Shown: positions 7,393 through 14,929, numbered from the stretch's first letter. The stretch is 14,929 nucleotides of DNA from Clostridium_Z sp040797585 (GCF_040797585.1 NZ_JBFNEO010000057.1:1-14929), one strand, 5' to 3'. The notes: generated from the letters alone by a model not told the origin. Translations and numbers: made by a program.

Positions 7393-7432
7393 AAGGTTCT
7401 AAAAGATACTAATTAATATCTTTTAGAACCTT
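7393..7432. terminator. Bidirectional hairpin terminator after the small secreted protein
   Basis: A perfect 16-bp stem (7393-7408 with 7417-7432) encloses an 8-base loop and is followed on the minus strand by TTTT. It lies 27 bases beyond the stop of the gene ending at 7460, and insulates it from cdaR. Confidence 0.8.
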
Positions 7433-7459
7433 AATTATTTATGTATATTCCTTGAGATT

Positions 7460-7828
7460 TTATTGTACTGGTTTAGATACTTGAATTTTCTTTGCTGAAG
7501 CTTGAGGTGGTATGGATTTAGTCATAGCTGCACTTAATACCACAAAGACCTTATCACCTTTTGCAAAGTCAGGCTTTTCCTTTTTCTCATCACAACCCTT
7601 TATTATCTTAGTATCCTTATTTACAATTACAAGGACTTTCTCTTTATAAACATCACAGGACTTTATATATCCTTCCACTAGTAACCTAGTTACATCTTCC
7701 TTATCATCTTTTTGTACTTCTAAGATTTCTCCCATTAAAATAGAAGGCTTAGGCTGGCTTGCAAAAGCTGTTGTGCTACTAAATGTTAAAAGTATTACTA
7801 AAAATATTATTACTCTTTTTAACTTCAT
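7460..7828 (-). CDS. Small secreted protein, DUF3221/YobA-like
   Basis: This 122-residue protein has a clear signal peptide: basic MKLKR, hydrophobic VIIFLVILLTF, and a likely signal-peptidase site after AFA (residue 23). It lacks a lipobox cysteine, so the mature part of about 99 residues should be released. The mature region alternates short beta-type stretches (GEILEV, RLLVEGYI, KVLVIVN, KVFVVLS) and ends with the SIPPQASAKKIQV segment. This resembles the OB-fold-like DUF3221/YobA family, in which a S-x-P-x-Q motif occurs near the end. Two cysteines at about residues 55 and 76 could form a disulphide. The role is unknown. It has only a weak ribosome binding site (GGTG) and is a single-gene unit with its own terminator. 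Confidence 0.72.
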   Translation of the reverse strand: MKLKRVIIFLVILLTFSSTTAFASQPKPSILMGEILEVQKDDKEDVTRLLVEGYIKSCDVYKEKVLVIVNKDTKIIKGCDEKKEKPDFAKGDKVFVVLSAAMTKSIPPQASAKKIQVSKPVQ

Positions 7829-7904
7829 TTTATATTACACCATATACCTATAATAAAATATGAATAAATAGCAAAAAAATTATTTACTTATAATTAGGAT
7901 TTGT

Positions 7905-7921
7905 TATTTATGACATAAATA
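7905..7921. promoter_or_regulatory. 17-bp palindrome TATTTATGACATAAATA upstream of the secreted-protein gene
   Basis: This perfect 8-1-8 inverted repeat lies 77 bases upstream of the start codon at 7828. It has no T-run and is not near the end of a gene, so it looks more like a regulator site than a terminator. I do not recognise the motif, and AT-rich palindromes can arise by chance. Confidence 0.3.
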
Positions 7922-8006
7922 TGTACTATCTTATATAATCATTGCCAAGTTTCACTTAATATTTTAAGTTTATGTAATAATTTAAAAACTATAAATTGCA
8001 ATAACA

Positions 8007-8047
8007 AATTAAATGTCTTCATAAAATATTTATGAAGACATTTAATT
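8007..8047. terminator. Hairpin terminator after the FlxA-like gene
   Basis: A perfect 19-bp stem (8007-8025 with 8029-8047) with a 3-base loop lies 20 bases past the stop of the gene ending at 8068. The stem ends in T-rich sequence on the minus strand. Confidence 0.75.
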
Positions 8048-8067
8048 AATATTTCTAGTAATTATAT

Positions 8068-8712
8068 TTAAGCAAAAATATCTATTGATTCTCTACTTTT
8101 TAGTTGTTTATCTTCTTTAGTATCTTCTACTATTTCTCTATATTCTTCATCTTTATCTTCACGTACTTTAATATTATTATTTGAATTATTCATCTCTTCA
8201 TATATTTTAGAATTTAATTTATTTATACTATTTTGATTTCTCTCTGCTTTATGCCTTTTTTTAGCTGCTATTTCTATAGCTCCTCTTGCCTCATCCAACT
8301 TAGCTTCACTATTTAAAATATTGGTTTCTCCTTTTATAGAAGTTTTAATCTTATTTATGGATTTAATATTATTGTATATATTAGAACTATATAAAATAAC
8401 ATTTTCTATATTAGTATTATTATTCTCTTTTTTTATATCTTTAGCAAAATGATTATTATTTTTTTCGCTACTATTCTTATTTTTTAAGCCTTCCATATTT
8501 TTTTGTTCTATTTGAGTTTCTACTTGTTGTAATTGTTCTCTAAGAGATTTTAGTAAACTTTCTTTTACATCGCTTGGAATCTTATCACTACTCGTCTTTT
8601 CTATTTGCTCTCTAATATTTTCTCTTTGTTTTTCTAATGACTTAATCTCTGAATTATTAGTATAATTACCTGTCAAATTAAATGGATTTGATGATGAAAT
8701 TGAATTTAACAT
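8068..8712 (-). CDS. FlxA-like coiled-coil protein of unknown function
   Basis: This is a 214-residue hydrophilic protein with no signal peptide or membrane helix. After a Ser/Asn-rich start (MLNSISSSNPFNLTGNYTNN), residues 20-75 form a coiled coil rich in K, E and Q (EIKSLEKQRENIREQIEK, then LREQLQQVETQIEQK). This recalls FlxA-like proteins of Clostridium. An Asn-rich linker (about 78-100) is followed by a second helical region (about 110-180) and an acidic tail ending SIDIFA. The start at ATG 8712 is well supported by GGAGG 8 bases upstream, and a strong terminator follows. FlxA in E. coli is a flagellar-regulon gene, but no flagellar gene is visible here, so the family link says little about function. 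Confidence 0.65.
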   Translation of the reverse strand: MLNSISSSNPFNLTGNYTNNSEIKSLEKQRENIREQIEKTSSDKIPSDVKESLLKSLREQLQQVETQIEQKNMEGLKNKNSSEKNNNHFAKDIKKENNNTNIENVILYSSNIYNNIKSINKIKTSIKGETNILNSEAKLDEARGAIEIAAKKRHKAERNQNSINKLNSKIYEEMNNSNNNIKVREDKDEEYREIVEDTKEDKQLKSRESIDIFA

Positions 8713-9142
8713 TTTTTAATCCTCCATTAAAAATTATAGTTCTGTTAAAATATATAGACATTACTCTTTTCATGCTTAAAAAATATAATCACTAATTTTT
8801 TTCTAAATTCATAGATAAATTTTAATAACCATCCTTGCCCAATCTAACAAAAGTTAGTTCTATTAAATATTTATTTAACATATAACGGAATACTCAAACT
8901 TATATGATTTTCAAATAACTAGTAATTATATTGAATATTAAACTATTTTTTGAAATTTTAACAGATCTAAAACTATTATCGAACATTTATAGAAAATATT
9001 TACATTTAGCTATAGTTAATGAAGAAATAAGAAATACAAATTTAGAAAAAGCTAATTCTAATTAGATAAATAATATTTTAAAACAAAATAGTATCATACT
9101 ACTTTGTTTTAAGTATGATACTACTTTGTTTTTTAAATTTAA
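8713..9142. other. 430-bp intergenic region between fruA and the FlxA-like gene
   Basis: This AT-rich stretch holds the fruA terminator (9080-9132). A perfect minus-strand TATAAT (8733-8738) lies 21 bases upstream of the FlxA-like start, but no good -35 is seen. A weak plus-strand frame (TTG 8931 to TAG 9064, 44 codons) has no ribosome binding site and no resemblance I know of. I find no RNA gene or mobile-element trace. Confidence 0.5.
9080..9132. terminator. Strong hairpin terminator of the fru operon
   Basis: A 21-base stem (9080-9100 with 9112-9132) with one mismatch and an 11-base loop starts 11 bases past the fruA stop. The sequence ATACTACTTTGTTTT also occurs twice as a direct repeat (9096-9110 and 9118-9132), so part of the right arm is repeated across the loop and an alternative pairing is possible. 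Confidence 0.85.
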
Positions 9143-11011
9143 TTAACTTTTTTTCTTTAATAAAGCAAGTATAGTCATACCTGTAAAGGAACCTATAACT
9201 AAGGCTATAAAGTATCCTAAAGGATTACTTATAACAGGTAAAACAAATATTCCACCATGAGGTGCTCTTAATGCAGATCCAAATACCATAGATAAAGCTC
9301 CTGCCACTGATGATCCTATAACGCAAGCTGGTATAACTCTTAATGGATCCGCTGCTGCAAAAGGAATTGCTCCTTCTGTTATAAATGATAATCCCATTAT
9401 ATAGTTAGTTAATCCAGATTGTCTTTCTCTCTCAGTAAACTTATTCTTAAAGAAAGTTGTACATAATGCAATAGCTAATGGAGGTACCATCCCACCAATC
9501 ATAACTGCTGCCATAATTTCAAAGTTACTACTTGCTAGAGAAGCTGTACCAAATACATAAGCTGCCTTATTTATAGGACCACCCATGTCTATTGCCATCA
9601 TTCCACCTAAAACTGCTCCAAGTAATATTCTGCTGCTAGCTCCCATGTCGTTTAACATATTTGTAATTCCATTATTTATACCTGCTACTGGAGGGTTTAT
9701 TATGAATGTAATAATTGCTCCAATTAATAGTATTCCAAAGAACGGATAAAGTAATACTGGTTTTATTCCCTCTAGACTGTTTGGTAAATTAGAGAATAAC
9801 TTCTTTAATCCTAATACTAAATAACCTGATAGGAATCCTGCAAGTAATGCTCCTAAGAATCCTGATCCACCAGTGTTTGCAAGCATACCACCTACAAAAC
9901 CTACTGCTAGTGCTGGTCTATCTCCTATACTCATAGCAATATATCCTGCAAGTACTGGCAGCATAAATCCAAAGGCTGTTCCCCCTACATTCTTTAAGAA
10001 GGCTGCAAAAGGAGTGTTAGATCCAAAGTTTTTCGGATCTATAGCATAGTCATCAAATAAAAATGCTAAGGCTATGAGTATTCCTCCTCCAATAACAAAA
10101 GGTAACATATGAGAAACACCATTCATTAAGTGCTTATATATTTCACGTCCAATTCCTTCTTTTTCCTCATTTACATTTGATTTTTCACTGTTTGTATCAT
10201 GAGTATATATTGGTGCATTACTACTTAGTGCTTCATTGATTAATCCCTCTGCCTTGTGTATTCCGTTAGAAACTCTAGTCTGGATCACTCTCTTACCATT
10301 AAATCTTTCCATTTCAACTTTTTTATCTGCTGCTATTATAATACATTCTGCCTTCTCAATTTCTTCTCTTGTTAAGACATTTTTAGCTCCACCAGATCCA
10401 TTGGTTTCTACCTTTATTGATACGCCCATGTCTTTAGCCTTGTTTTCTAAACTTTCAGCAGCCATAAAGGTGTGTGCGATACCTGTAGGACATGCTGTAA
10501 CAGCTAACACTTTATACTCATCTTTTGATTCTTTGTTATTCTCTGAATTTATCTTTTCATTTTCTTTATCATCAATAAGACTTAGGAATTCCTCTTTATC
10601 CTTTGCCTTTATTAGTTTTTCTCTAAAGCCTTCATCCATTAGTATTGTTGAAAGTCTTGCTAATACCTCTAAGTGAACATTATTCTCCCCTTCTGGAGCT
10701 GCAATCATAAAGAATAGCTTTGCTGGATTTCCATCTAAAGAATCATAATCTACTCCTTCTTTAACCACCATAGCACTTAATCCCGCTTTTTTTACTGCCT
10801 TAGTCTTAGCATGGGGTATAGCTATTCCATCTCCAATGCCTGTAGTACTTAAGCTCTCCCTATCTAAAACTGCCTTTTTATACTCATCCTTGTTATTTAA
10901 GTTTCCTGTATTACTCATTAAATTCACTAATTTATCTATAGCTTCTTCTTTTGTTCTTATATTAGTGCTTAACTCAATACCATTTTTATTTAATAAATCA
11001 GTAATTTTCAT
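9143..11011 (-). CDS. fruA: Fructose PTS permease EIIABC
   Basis: This 622-residue permease imports fructose and phosphorylates it to fructose 1-phosphate using phosphate from HPr. Domain order is EIIA (about 1-147, active H67 in GIAIPHAKT), an acidic linker (about 148-165), EIIB (about 167-265, phosphocysteine C174 in VTACPTGIAHTFMA) and membrane EIIC (about 290-620). The EIIC domain shows GGPINKAA (477-484) and GLSFITEGAIPFAA (540-553). This A-B-C fusion is the Bacillus-type FruA and all active residues are present. The start at ATG 11011 has AAGGAGG 6 bases upstream. It is the last gene of the fruR-fruK-fruA unit, but 267 bases separate it from fruK, more than usual. Mannose-type substrates cannot be excluded, but the FruK neighbour argues for fructose. 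Confidence 0.95.
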   Translation of the reverse strand: MKITDLLNKNGIELSTNIRTKEEAIDKLVNLMSNTGNLNNKDEYKKAVLDRESLSTTGIGDGIAIPHAKTKAVKKAGLSAMVVKEGVDYDSLDGNPAKLFFMIAAPEGENNVHLEVLARLSTILMDEGFREKLIKAKDKEEFLSLIDDKENEKINSENNKESKDEYKVLAVTACPTGIAHTFMAAESLENKAKDMGVSIKVETNGSGGAKNVLTREEIEKAECIIIAADKKVEMERFNGKRVIQTRVSNGIHKAEGLINEALSSNAPIYTHDTNSEKSNVNEEKEGIGREIYKHLMNGVSHMLPFVIGGGILIALAFLFDDYAIDPKNFGSNTPFAAFLKNVGGTAFGFMLPVLAGYIAMSIGDRPALAVGFVGGMLANTGGSGFLGALLAGFLSGYLVLGLKKLFSNLPNSLEGIKPVLLYPFFGILLIGAIITFIINPPVAGINNGITNMLNDMGASSRILLGAVLGGMMAIDMGGPINKAAYVFGTASLASSNFEIMAAVMIGGMVPPLAIALCTTFFKNKFTERERQSGLTNYIMGLSFITEGAIPFAAADPLRVIPACVIGSSVAGALSMVFGSALRAPHGGIFVLPVISNPLGYFIALVIGSFTGMTILALLKKKS

Positions 11012-11278
11012 AAAATATCCTCCTTAATTACTAAATTAAACTCAGTTTCAAGTTTTATCTAATGTTATATTATTACTTCATTAAGATTAATCTTTTCATA
11101 GCACACTTTACACTATCATTATTTTAAATGATTAAATAAAATTATTAGTTAAATATATGGAGTGTCTTTTCAGTAATACAAAGAGTAAGAATTTTTAATA
11201 GATTTCTATCATTGAATTCCTTTCATTTAGTATCACATAAAATGGACTATCATACTTACTACTTATCTCTAAAATTTC
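11012..11278. other. Long fruK-fruA intergenic gap
   Basis: This 267-base non-coding gap contains the fruA ribosome binding site (about 11018-11024), a 12-bp palindrome AAGATTAATCTT (11083-11094) and many short stop-filled frames. I see no strong terminator and no convincing promoter with both boxes. The hexamer array found ahead of fruR is not repeated here. An mRNA-processing site or a small RNA leader is possible but not shown. Confidence 0.45.
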
Positions 11279-12184
11279 TTAAGATATTTCATCTAATAAT
11301 TTATATACCTCTTTCTTTGTAGCAAGACCATTAGAGAAGGCGCTAGCACTTCCTGTAGCTACTCCCATTTTAAATCCCTCTTTTAGATTAAAATTCTTTA
11401 AATAACCTGCTAAGAATCCTGCCACCATAGAGTCTCCAGCTCCTACTGAGTTTTTAACATCTCCCTTAGGCGCCTTACTTTTAATCACTTCTCCACTGGA
11501 GGTAATGAATATGGCTCCATCACCTGCCATGGAAATAAGCACATTTTCTGCTCCCATTTCTATAAGTTTATTTCCATAGTGAATTATCTCTTCCTCATTT
11601 TTAATATCTACATTAAATAATTCCCCTAATTCATGATGATTAGGCTTAATTAAAAACGGCTTATATTTTAATACATTTAATAAAAGTTTTCCTGTAGCAT
11701 CAACTATAAACTTTATATTATTTTTTTCTAATCTTTCCATAATATTTTCATATATATCCTTTGGAAGAGTTTCTGGAGTACTTCCTGCTAATACAAGAAT
11801 ATCTCCCTCTTTTAGACCTTCTAGCTTACTATAAAGTAAATCTAAATCTTCCTTATCTATATCTGGTCCGCGTCCATTTATCTCTGACTCTTTAGTAGAC
11901 TTAAGCTTTACATTGATTCTAGACATACCTTCCTTTAGTTTAATAAAATCAGTATTACATCCAAAGGCCTTAACTCTTCTTTCTATTTCATCTCCAGTAA
12001 AACCAGCCACATATCCAAGAGCTATATTATTAACTTCTAGGTTTTTTAAAACCATAGATACATTAATACCTTTACCACCTGGATAAATCTCCTCATAAGA
12101 TGTTCTATTTAAACTTCCTAAATTAAAATCTTCAACCCTAACTATATAATCTAAGGCTGGATTAAATGTTATAGTATATATCAC
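11279..12184 (-). CDS. fruK: 1-phosphofructokinase
   Basis: This 301-residue cytoplasmic PfkB-family kinase converts fructose 1-phosphate, the product of FruA, to fructose 1,6-bisphosphate. Evidence is the N-terminus ITFNPALDYIV, the substrate-binding PGGKGINVS (35-43) and the C-terminal anion hole and catalytic base NSVGAGDSMVAGF (GAGDS 248-252, base D251). The NSVGAGDS form is typical of FruK and tagatose-6-phosphate kinases; the fruR/fruA neighbours favour FruK. It starts with GTG at 12184, whose first base is the last base of the fruR stop (TAGTG), so the two are translationally coupled; GGAGG lies about 10 bases upstream. Length is normal. Confidence 0.95.
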   Translation of the reverse strand: MIYTITFNPALDYIVRVEDFNLGSLNRTSYEEIYPGGKGINVSMVLKNLEVNNIALGYVAGFTGDEIERRVKAFGCNTDFIKLKEGMSRINVKLKSTKESEINGRGPDIDKEDLDLLYSKLEGLKEGDILVLAGSTPETLPKDIYENIMERLEKNNIKFIVDATGKLLLNVLKYKPFLIKPNHHELGELFNVDIKNEEEIIHYGNKLIEMGAENVLISMAGDGAIFITSSGEVIKSKAPKGDVKNSVGAGDSMVAGFLAGYLKNFNLKEGFKMGVATGSASAFSNGLATKKEVYKLLDEIS

Positions 12185-12933
12185 TACCTTAGCACCTCCA
12201 GTACTTCTGTTAATTCCTTGTATTCATTATCTTCAATTGTTGTTGTAATTATTGCTGCCTTATAAAGTTCACCGAAGGTTACACTACTTATTTCATCAAA
12301 CTTAGAATTATCACTTAATACATAAGCATTTCTTGTTCTACTTAAAGCTTCTTCCTTTACTAATGCCTCATTTATATCTGGGGTTGTATATCCTCTATTC
12401 TTTGATATTCCATTAGTTCCAAAGAATCCTTTTGTAAAATTATATTTTTTTAAGCTATTAATGGCTTCCACTCCTATAGTAGCCTCTGTAGCCCATTTTA
12501 TTTCTCCCCCTAGAATAAAGGTCTTACATTGTTTTTCCACTAGCTTTTTACCATGGGCTATACCATTGGTTACAAAGATAGCTTCTTTCTCTTCAATAAA
12601 ATCAATCATAACCTCAGTGGTTGTACCTGCATCTATATAAACAAAATCACCTGGTTCTATTAAACTAGCTGCATATTTTGCAATTTTTACTTTTTCATCA
12701 GTATGAAGTTTTTGTCTAACAGATACCATATCTTCTTTAGTATTGATTCCTTTATCTAAAGCTGTAGCTCCCCCATGAACTTTCTTAAGCTTTCCAGCTT
12801 TATGAAGAGCGTTTAAATCTCTTCTTATGGTGGATTCTGAAGTATCTAATAATGTAACTAACTCACTAACATAAACTACAGAGTTTTTATTAATTTCTTG
12901 AATAATTAGTTCATATCTCTCCTCTGTTAACAT
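12184..12933 (-). CDS. fruR: DeoR-family fructose operon repressor
   Basis: This 249-residue cytoplasmic transcription factor has an N-terminal DeoR helix-turn-helix (residues 1-57; VSELVTLLDTSESTIRRDLN, then LKKVHGGA) and a C-terminal sugar-phosphate-sensing domain (about 75-235) with DAGTTTEVM (101-109), VTNGI (121-125) and GFFGTNGI (169-176). It probably represses the fru genes until fructose 1-phosphate or a related ester binds. The start is ATG 12933, with AAGGAA 9 bases upstream and a minimal ATG-TAA just before the start codon. It is the first gene of the operon and overlaps fruK by one base. Six phased hexamers upstream of it are the likely target, implying autoregulation of the whole operon. 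Confidence 0.93.
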   Translation of the reverse strand: MLTEERYELIIQEINKNSVVYVSELVTLLDTSESTIRRDLNALHKAGKLKKVHGGATALDKGINTKEDMVSVRQKLHTDEKVKIAKYAASLIEPGDFVYIDAGTTTEVMIDFIEEKEAIFVTNGIAHGKKLVEKQCKTFILGGEIKWATEATIGVEAINSLKKYNFTKGFFGTNGISKNRGYTTPDINEALVKEEALSRTRNAYVLSDNSKFDEISSVTFGELYKAAIITTTIEDNEYKELTEVLEVLR

Positions 12934-12968
12934 TTACATCACTTCCTTAATCTTATAATACACGATTT

Positions 12969-12997
12969 TTTATAATAAATCAATCACCTTCAATCAA
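12969..12997 (-). promoter_or_regulatory. Candidate fruRKA promoter
   Basis: On the minus strand TTGATT (12992-12997), a 17-base spacer and TATAAA (12969-12974) make a good sigma-A promoter, with a leader of about 29 bases. A second pair, TTGATT (12978-12983) and TATTAT (12955-12960), also spaced 17, is possible but would start transcription almost at the ribosome binding site. Both -35 boxes fall within the hexamer array. Confidence 0.55.
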
Positions 12998-13036
12998 AAT
13001 AATTCATTTTCATTCAAATAAAATCATAATCACTCA
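12981..13036. promoter_or_regulatory. Six hexamer repeats at exact 10-bp spacing, likely FruR operator array
   Basis: On the plus strand the units CAATCA, CAATCA, AATTCA, CATTCA, AAATCA and CACTCA begin at 12981, 12991, 13001, 13011, 13021 and 13031. Read on the coding strand each begins with TGA (consensus TGAWTG). The array covers the promoter -35 and the DNA upstream. DeoR-family repressors commonly bind direct repeats close to one helical turn apart, so FruR is the expected binder. Confidence 0.65.
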
Positions 13037-13102
13037 TAACTTATTAACCATAACTTCAAAGTCAAATTATATTTTTTTAAGATAAACCTTAGATTATACA
13101 TA

Positions 13103-13151
13103 AAAAATATAAAGCACCTTATGGAATGTCCATAGAGTGCTTTATATTTTT
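13103..13151. terminator. Hairpin terminator after trkH
   Basis: A 22-base stem (13103-13124 with 13130-13151), with two mismatched positions and a 5-base loop, lies 40 bases past the trkH stop. Runs of A and T at both stem ends allow it to act in both directions. It separates the potassium genes from the fru operon. Confidence 0.8.
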
Positions 13152-13191
13152 CTAATATATAGGTTTAATTTAATATGTATTTCATTTAATT

Positions 13192-14637
13192 CTAGGATTT
13201 TTTCCACTTTGTAAATTTAAATATTATTAGCATTGGATATATTTCTAGTCTTCCAGCTAACATACAAAATGAAAATACTAGTTTACTCATAGGGGAGAAA
13301 CTACTAAAGTTTCCCATAGGTCCAACTACTCCAAAGCCTGGTCCTATATTACTTATAGTGGCAAGAACTGATGAAAAAGTTGTCTCCATATCCATTCCAT
13401 CAAAGGATACCAAAAATACCGCCCCTAAAATAATAATAATATATAAAAATGTAAATATTGCTACACTAGATATAGTTTCATCTTCTATTACTTTTCCATC
13501 TAGTTTTACTAAATTAACCATTCTAGGATGAATGATTTTATTGATTTCTCTTTTTATAGTTTTAAATAAAAGAACTATACGTACAGTTTTAATTCCTCCT
13601 CCAGTAGAACCTGCACAACATCCCATAAGCATGAGTAATGTTAATATTACCTTACTAAGAGTTGGCCACAAATCAAAGTTAACTGTTGAATAACCTGTAG
13701 TTGTTACCACAGAAGCTACTTGGAAGGAAGATTGTCTAAAGGACTCTAAGAGAGATATCCCATTAGCTCCTTTTATGTTAAAGGCAATTATAATCATAGA
13801 TATAAATACTATGATTAAATAATATTTCACTTCTTCATTTTTAAAAGCCTGCTTTATATTTCCTGTAATAAGCTGAAAATATAAAACAAAATTAACTCCA
13901 AACAGTAACATAAATACAGTTATAATAACTTCTACATAAACATTATTATAAGCTGCTATGCTAGTATTCATATTAGAGAATCCTCCAGTACCTGCAGTAC
14001 CAAAAGCATTTACCATAGCATTATAAAGGTCTAATCCTGCAAGTTTCAGTAGTATTATTTGAACTACAGTCATAAAGAAATAAATTAAATACATAATTTT
14101 AGCAGTTTGCTTTATCCTTGGAACAAGTTTTCCTGGAGTTGGTCCTGGACTTTCTGCTTTTAATAAATGTATAGTATTTCCCCCTACAGAAGGCATAAGA
14201 GCTAAAGTGAATATTAAAATTCCCATTCCTCCAATCCAGTGGGTGAAACTTCTCCAAAATAATATACCTTTAGGTAAGGATTCTACTTCAGTTAAAATAG
14301 ATGCTCCTGTGGTTGTAAAACCTGATACAGTTTCAAATATGGCATCTACAAATGATGTTGTAGATCCACTTAAATAAAAAGGTAATGCTCCAAAGAGTGA
14401 TATTACTATCCAGCATAGTGCCACAGTTAAAAATCCCTCTTTGGCATAAAACCCACTACTCTTAGGTTTTATTCTATTCATTAAGGCTCCTACTAAAAGC
14501 ATTATTATCATAGTTATAATAAAACTTCTAGCATCTCCTCCACCATATATTAAAGATACTATAAGTGGAAAAATCATTATCAATGCTTCATATATTGTAA
14601 CTCTACCTAAAACCTTAAATACTCTTGGGTAGTTCAT
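13192..14637 (-). CDS. trkH: Trk-type potassium uptake channel subunit TrkH
   Basis: This 481-residue membrane protein is the ion-conducting subunit of the Trk system and works with the cytoplasmic TrkA ring. All four pore-loop filters are visible: FTTTGAS (107-113), FGTAGTGG (212-219), VTTTGYS (311-317) and SNIGPGFG (429-436). The gating segment CCAGSTGGGIK is at 340-350, and HWIGGMGIL (133-141) follows the first pore loop. Length and hydrophobic segments fit TrkH. The start is ATG 14637, one base after the trkA stop; its GGGGAG ribosome binding site is inside the last codons of trkA, so expression is coupled to translation of the trkA end. A premature stop in trkA could therefore also lower trkH translation. 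Confidence 0.94.
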   Translation of the reverse strand: MNYPRVFKVLGRVTIYEALIMIFPLIVSLIYGGGDARSFIITMIIMLLVGALMNRIKPKSSGFYAKEGFLTVALCWIVISLFGALPFYLSGSTTSFVDAIFETVSGFTTTGASILTEVESLPKGILFWRSFTHWIGGMGILIFTLALMPSVGGNTIHLLKAESPGPTPGKLVPRIKQTAKIMYLIYFFMTVVQIILLKLAGLDLYNAMVNAFGTAGTGGFSNMNTSIAAYNNVYVEVIITVFMLLFGVNFVLYFQLITGNIKQAFKNEEVKYYLIIVFISMIIIAFNIKGANGISLLESFRQSSFQVASVVTTTGYSTVNFDLWPTLSKVILTLLMLMGCCAGSTGGGIKTVRIVLLFKTIKREINKIIHPRMVNLVKLDGKVIEDETISSVAIFTFLYIIIILGAVFLVSFDGMDMETTFSSVLATISNIGPGFGVVGPMGNFSSFSPMSKLVFSFCMLAGRLEIYPMLIIFKFTKWKKS

Positions 14638-14638
14638 G

Positions 14639-14929
14639 TTAAACTCCCCTTTCCATTAGTATTTCATTAATATCCATCACATTTTTTCTGTGAGTTACAA
14701 GAATTACTCCATCGCCATTCTTTATACAATCATTTCCTCCTGGAATTATGGTTTCAGAATCTCTAACTATAGCAGCAACTAATACTCCCTTTTTAAAGTT
14801 TACATCTTTTAAAGGTATGTCTAAGCACTTAGTGGTTTCATTAGCTAAAAACTCTAAAGCCTCAGCCTTATCTTATACTATTTTATATAGGTTCTTAATA
14901 GATGATCCATTCTTATTTCTTAAGGATCT
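14639..14929 (-). pseudogene. trkA: trkA C-terminal region interrupted by an in-frame TAA
   Basis: Read on the minus strand, the frame ending at TAA 14639-14641 encodes a clear TrkA C-terminal (RCK-C) domain: EALEFLANETTKCLDIPLKD, later IIPGGNDCIKNGDGVILVTH, ending in EILMERGV. TrkA binds NAD(H)/ATP and gates TrkH. Going upstream in the same frame, a TAA at 14873-14875 breaks the frame between KIV and DKAEAL; beyond it the frame stays open to the window edge as SLRNKNGSSIKNLY. The residue at that place is usually acidic or glycine in TrkA proteins, so a G-to-T change of GAA to TAA is the simplest explanation. There is no shift of frame. No good start codon follows for 60 codons. A sequencing error is possible. 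Confidence 0.8.

Noticed and set aside
8931..9064. Plus-strand 44-codon frame in the gap after fruA, possible small protein or gene remnant
   Set aside because: It has no ATG and no ribosome binding site, and a frame of this length is not surprising over a 430-bp AT-rich region. I recognise no family.
9096..9132. Two copies of ATACTACTTTGTTTT, considered as a CRISPR-like or attachment-site repeat
   Set aside because: Only two copies occur and both belong to the fru terminator hairpin, which explains them.
10236..11027. Plus-strand frames of 146 and 63 codons opposite fruA
   Set aside because: The minus-strand FruA frame has complete active-site motifs; the opposite frames show no domain features.
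11012..11278. Riboswitch or antiterminator leader ahead of fruA
   Set aside because: I see no strong hairpin pair with a T-run and no recognised aptamer or RAT-type element; left as an unexplained gap.

Overview
The window is AT-rich with strong AAGGAGG-type ribosome binding sites. Its gene types (a FruRKA cassette, a CdaR/GntP/GlxK module, TrkA/TrkH, a FlxA-like coiled-coil protein) fit a Firmicute of the genus Clostridium (sensu stricto). I would not name a species from sequence alone. Every convincing gene lies on the minus strand, so transcription runs from high to low coordinates.

Reading in the direction of transcription. (1) 14929-13192: the end of trkA and complete trkH, a potassium uptake pair. 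The visible part of trkA carries an in-frame TAA where a sense codon would be expected, so it looks broken. A long hairpin terminator follows trkH. (2) 13036-9143: the fructose operon fruR-fruK-fruA (DeoR-type regulator, 1-phosphofructokinase, EIIABC permease). It is preceded by six hexamer repeats spaced at exactly 10 bp that overlap the likely promoter. fruK and fruA are separated by an unusually long 267-bp gap. A 21-bp-stem terminator ends the unit. (3) 8712-7460: two single genes of unknown role, a FlxA-like coiled-coil protein and a small secreted protein, each with its own strong terminator. (4) 7181-3618: a glycerate-utilisation module of a CdaR regulator, a GntP-family permease and glycerate 2-kinase. 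A perfect TGTGCAATTGCACA palindrome lies in the 3' end of cdaR, upstream of the permease. (5) 3433-1: a histidine kinase, a LuxR-type response regulator, an ABC ATPase and an ABC-2 permease (cut by the window edge). This layout is typical of drug- or envelope-stress-responsive export systems.

The fifth region has the most unexplained DNA. Between regulator and exporter lie a perfect 20-bp palindrome, a 20-bp-stem hairpin, and a 46-bp tandem duplication of the ATPase start site that creates an overlapping upstream mini-ORF. I found no IS element, CRISPR array, tRNA, rRNA or phage gene, and no clearly new multi-gene system. The notable points are regulatory architecture and one probable nonsense mutation.
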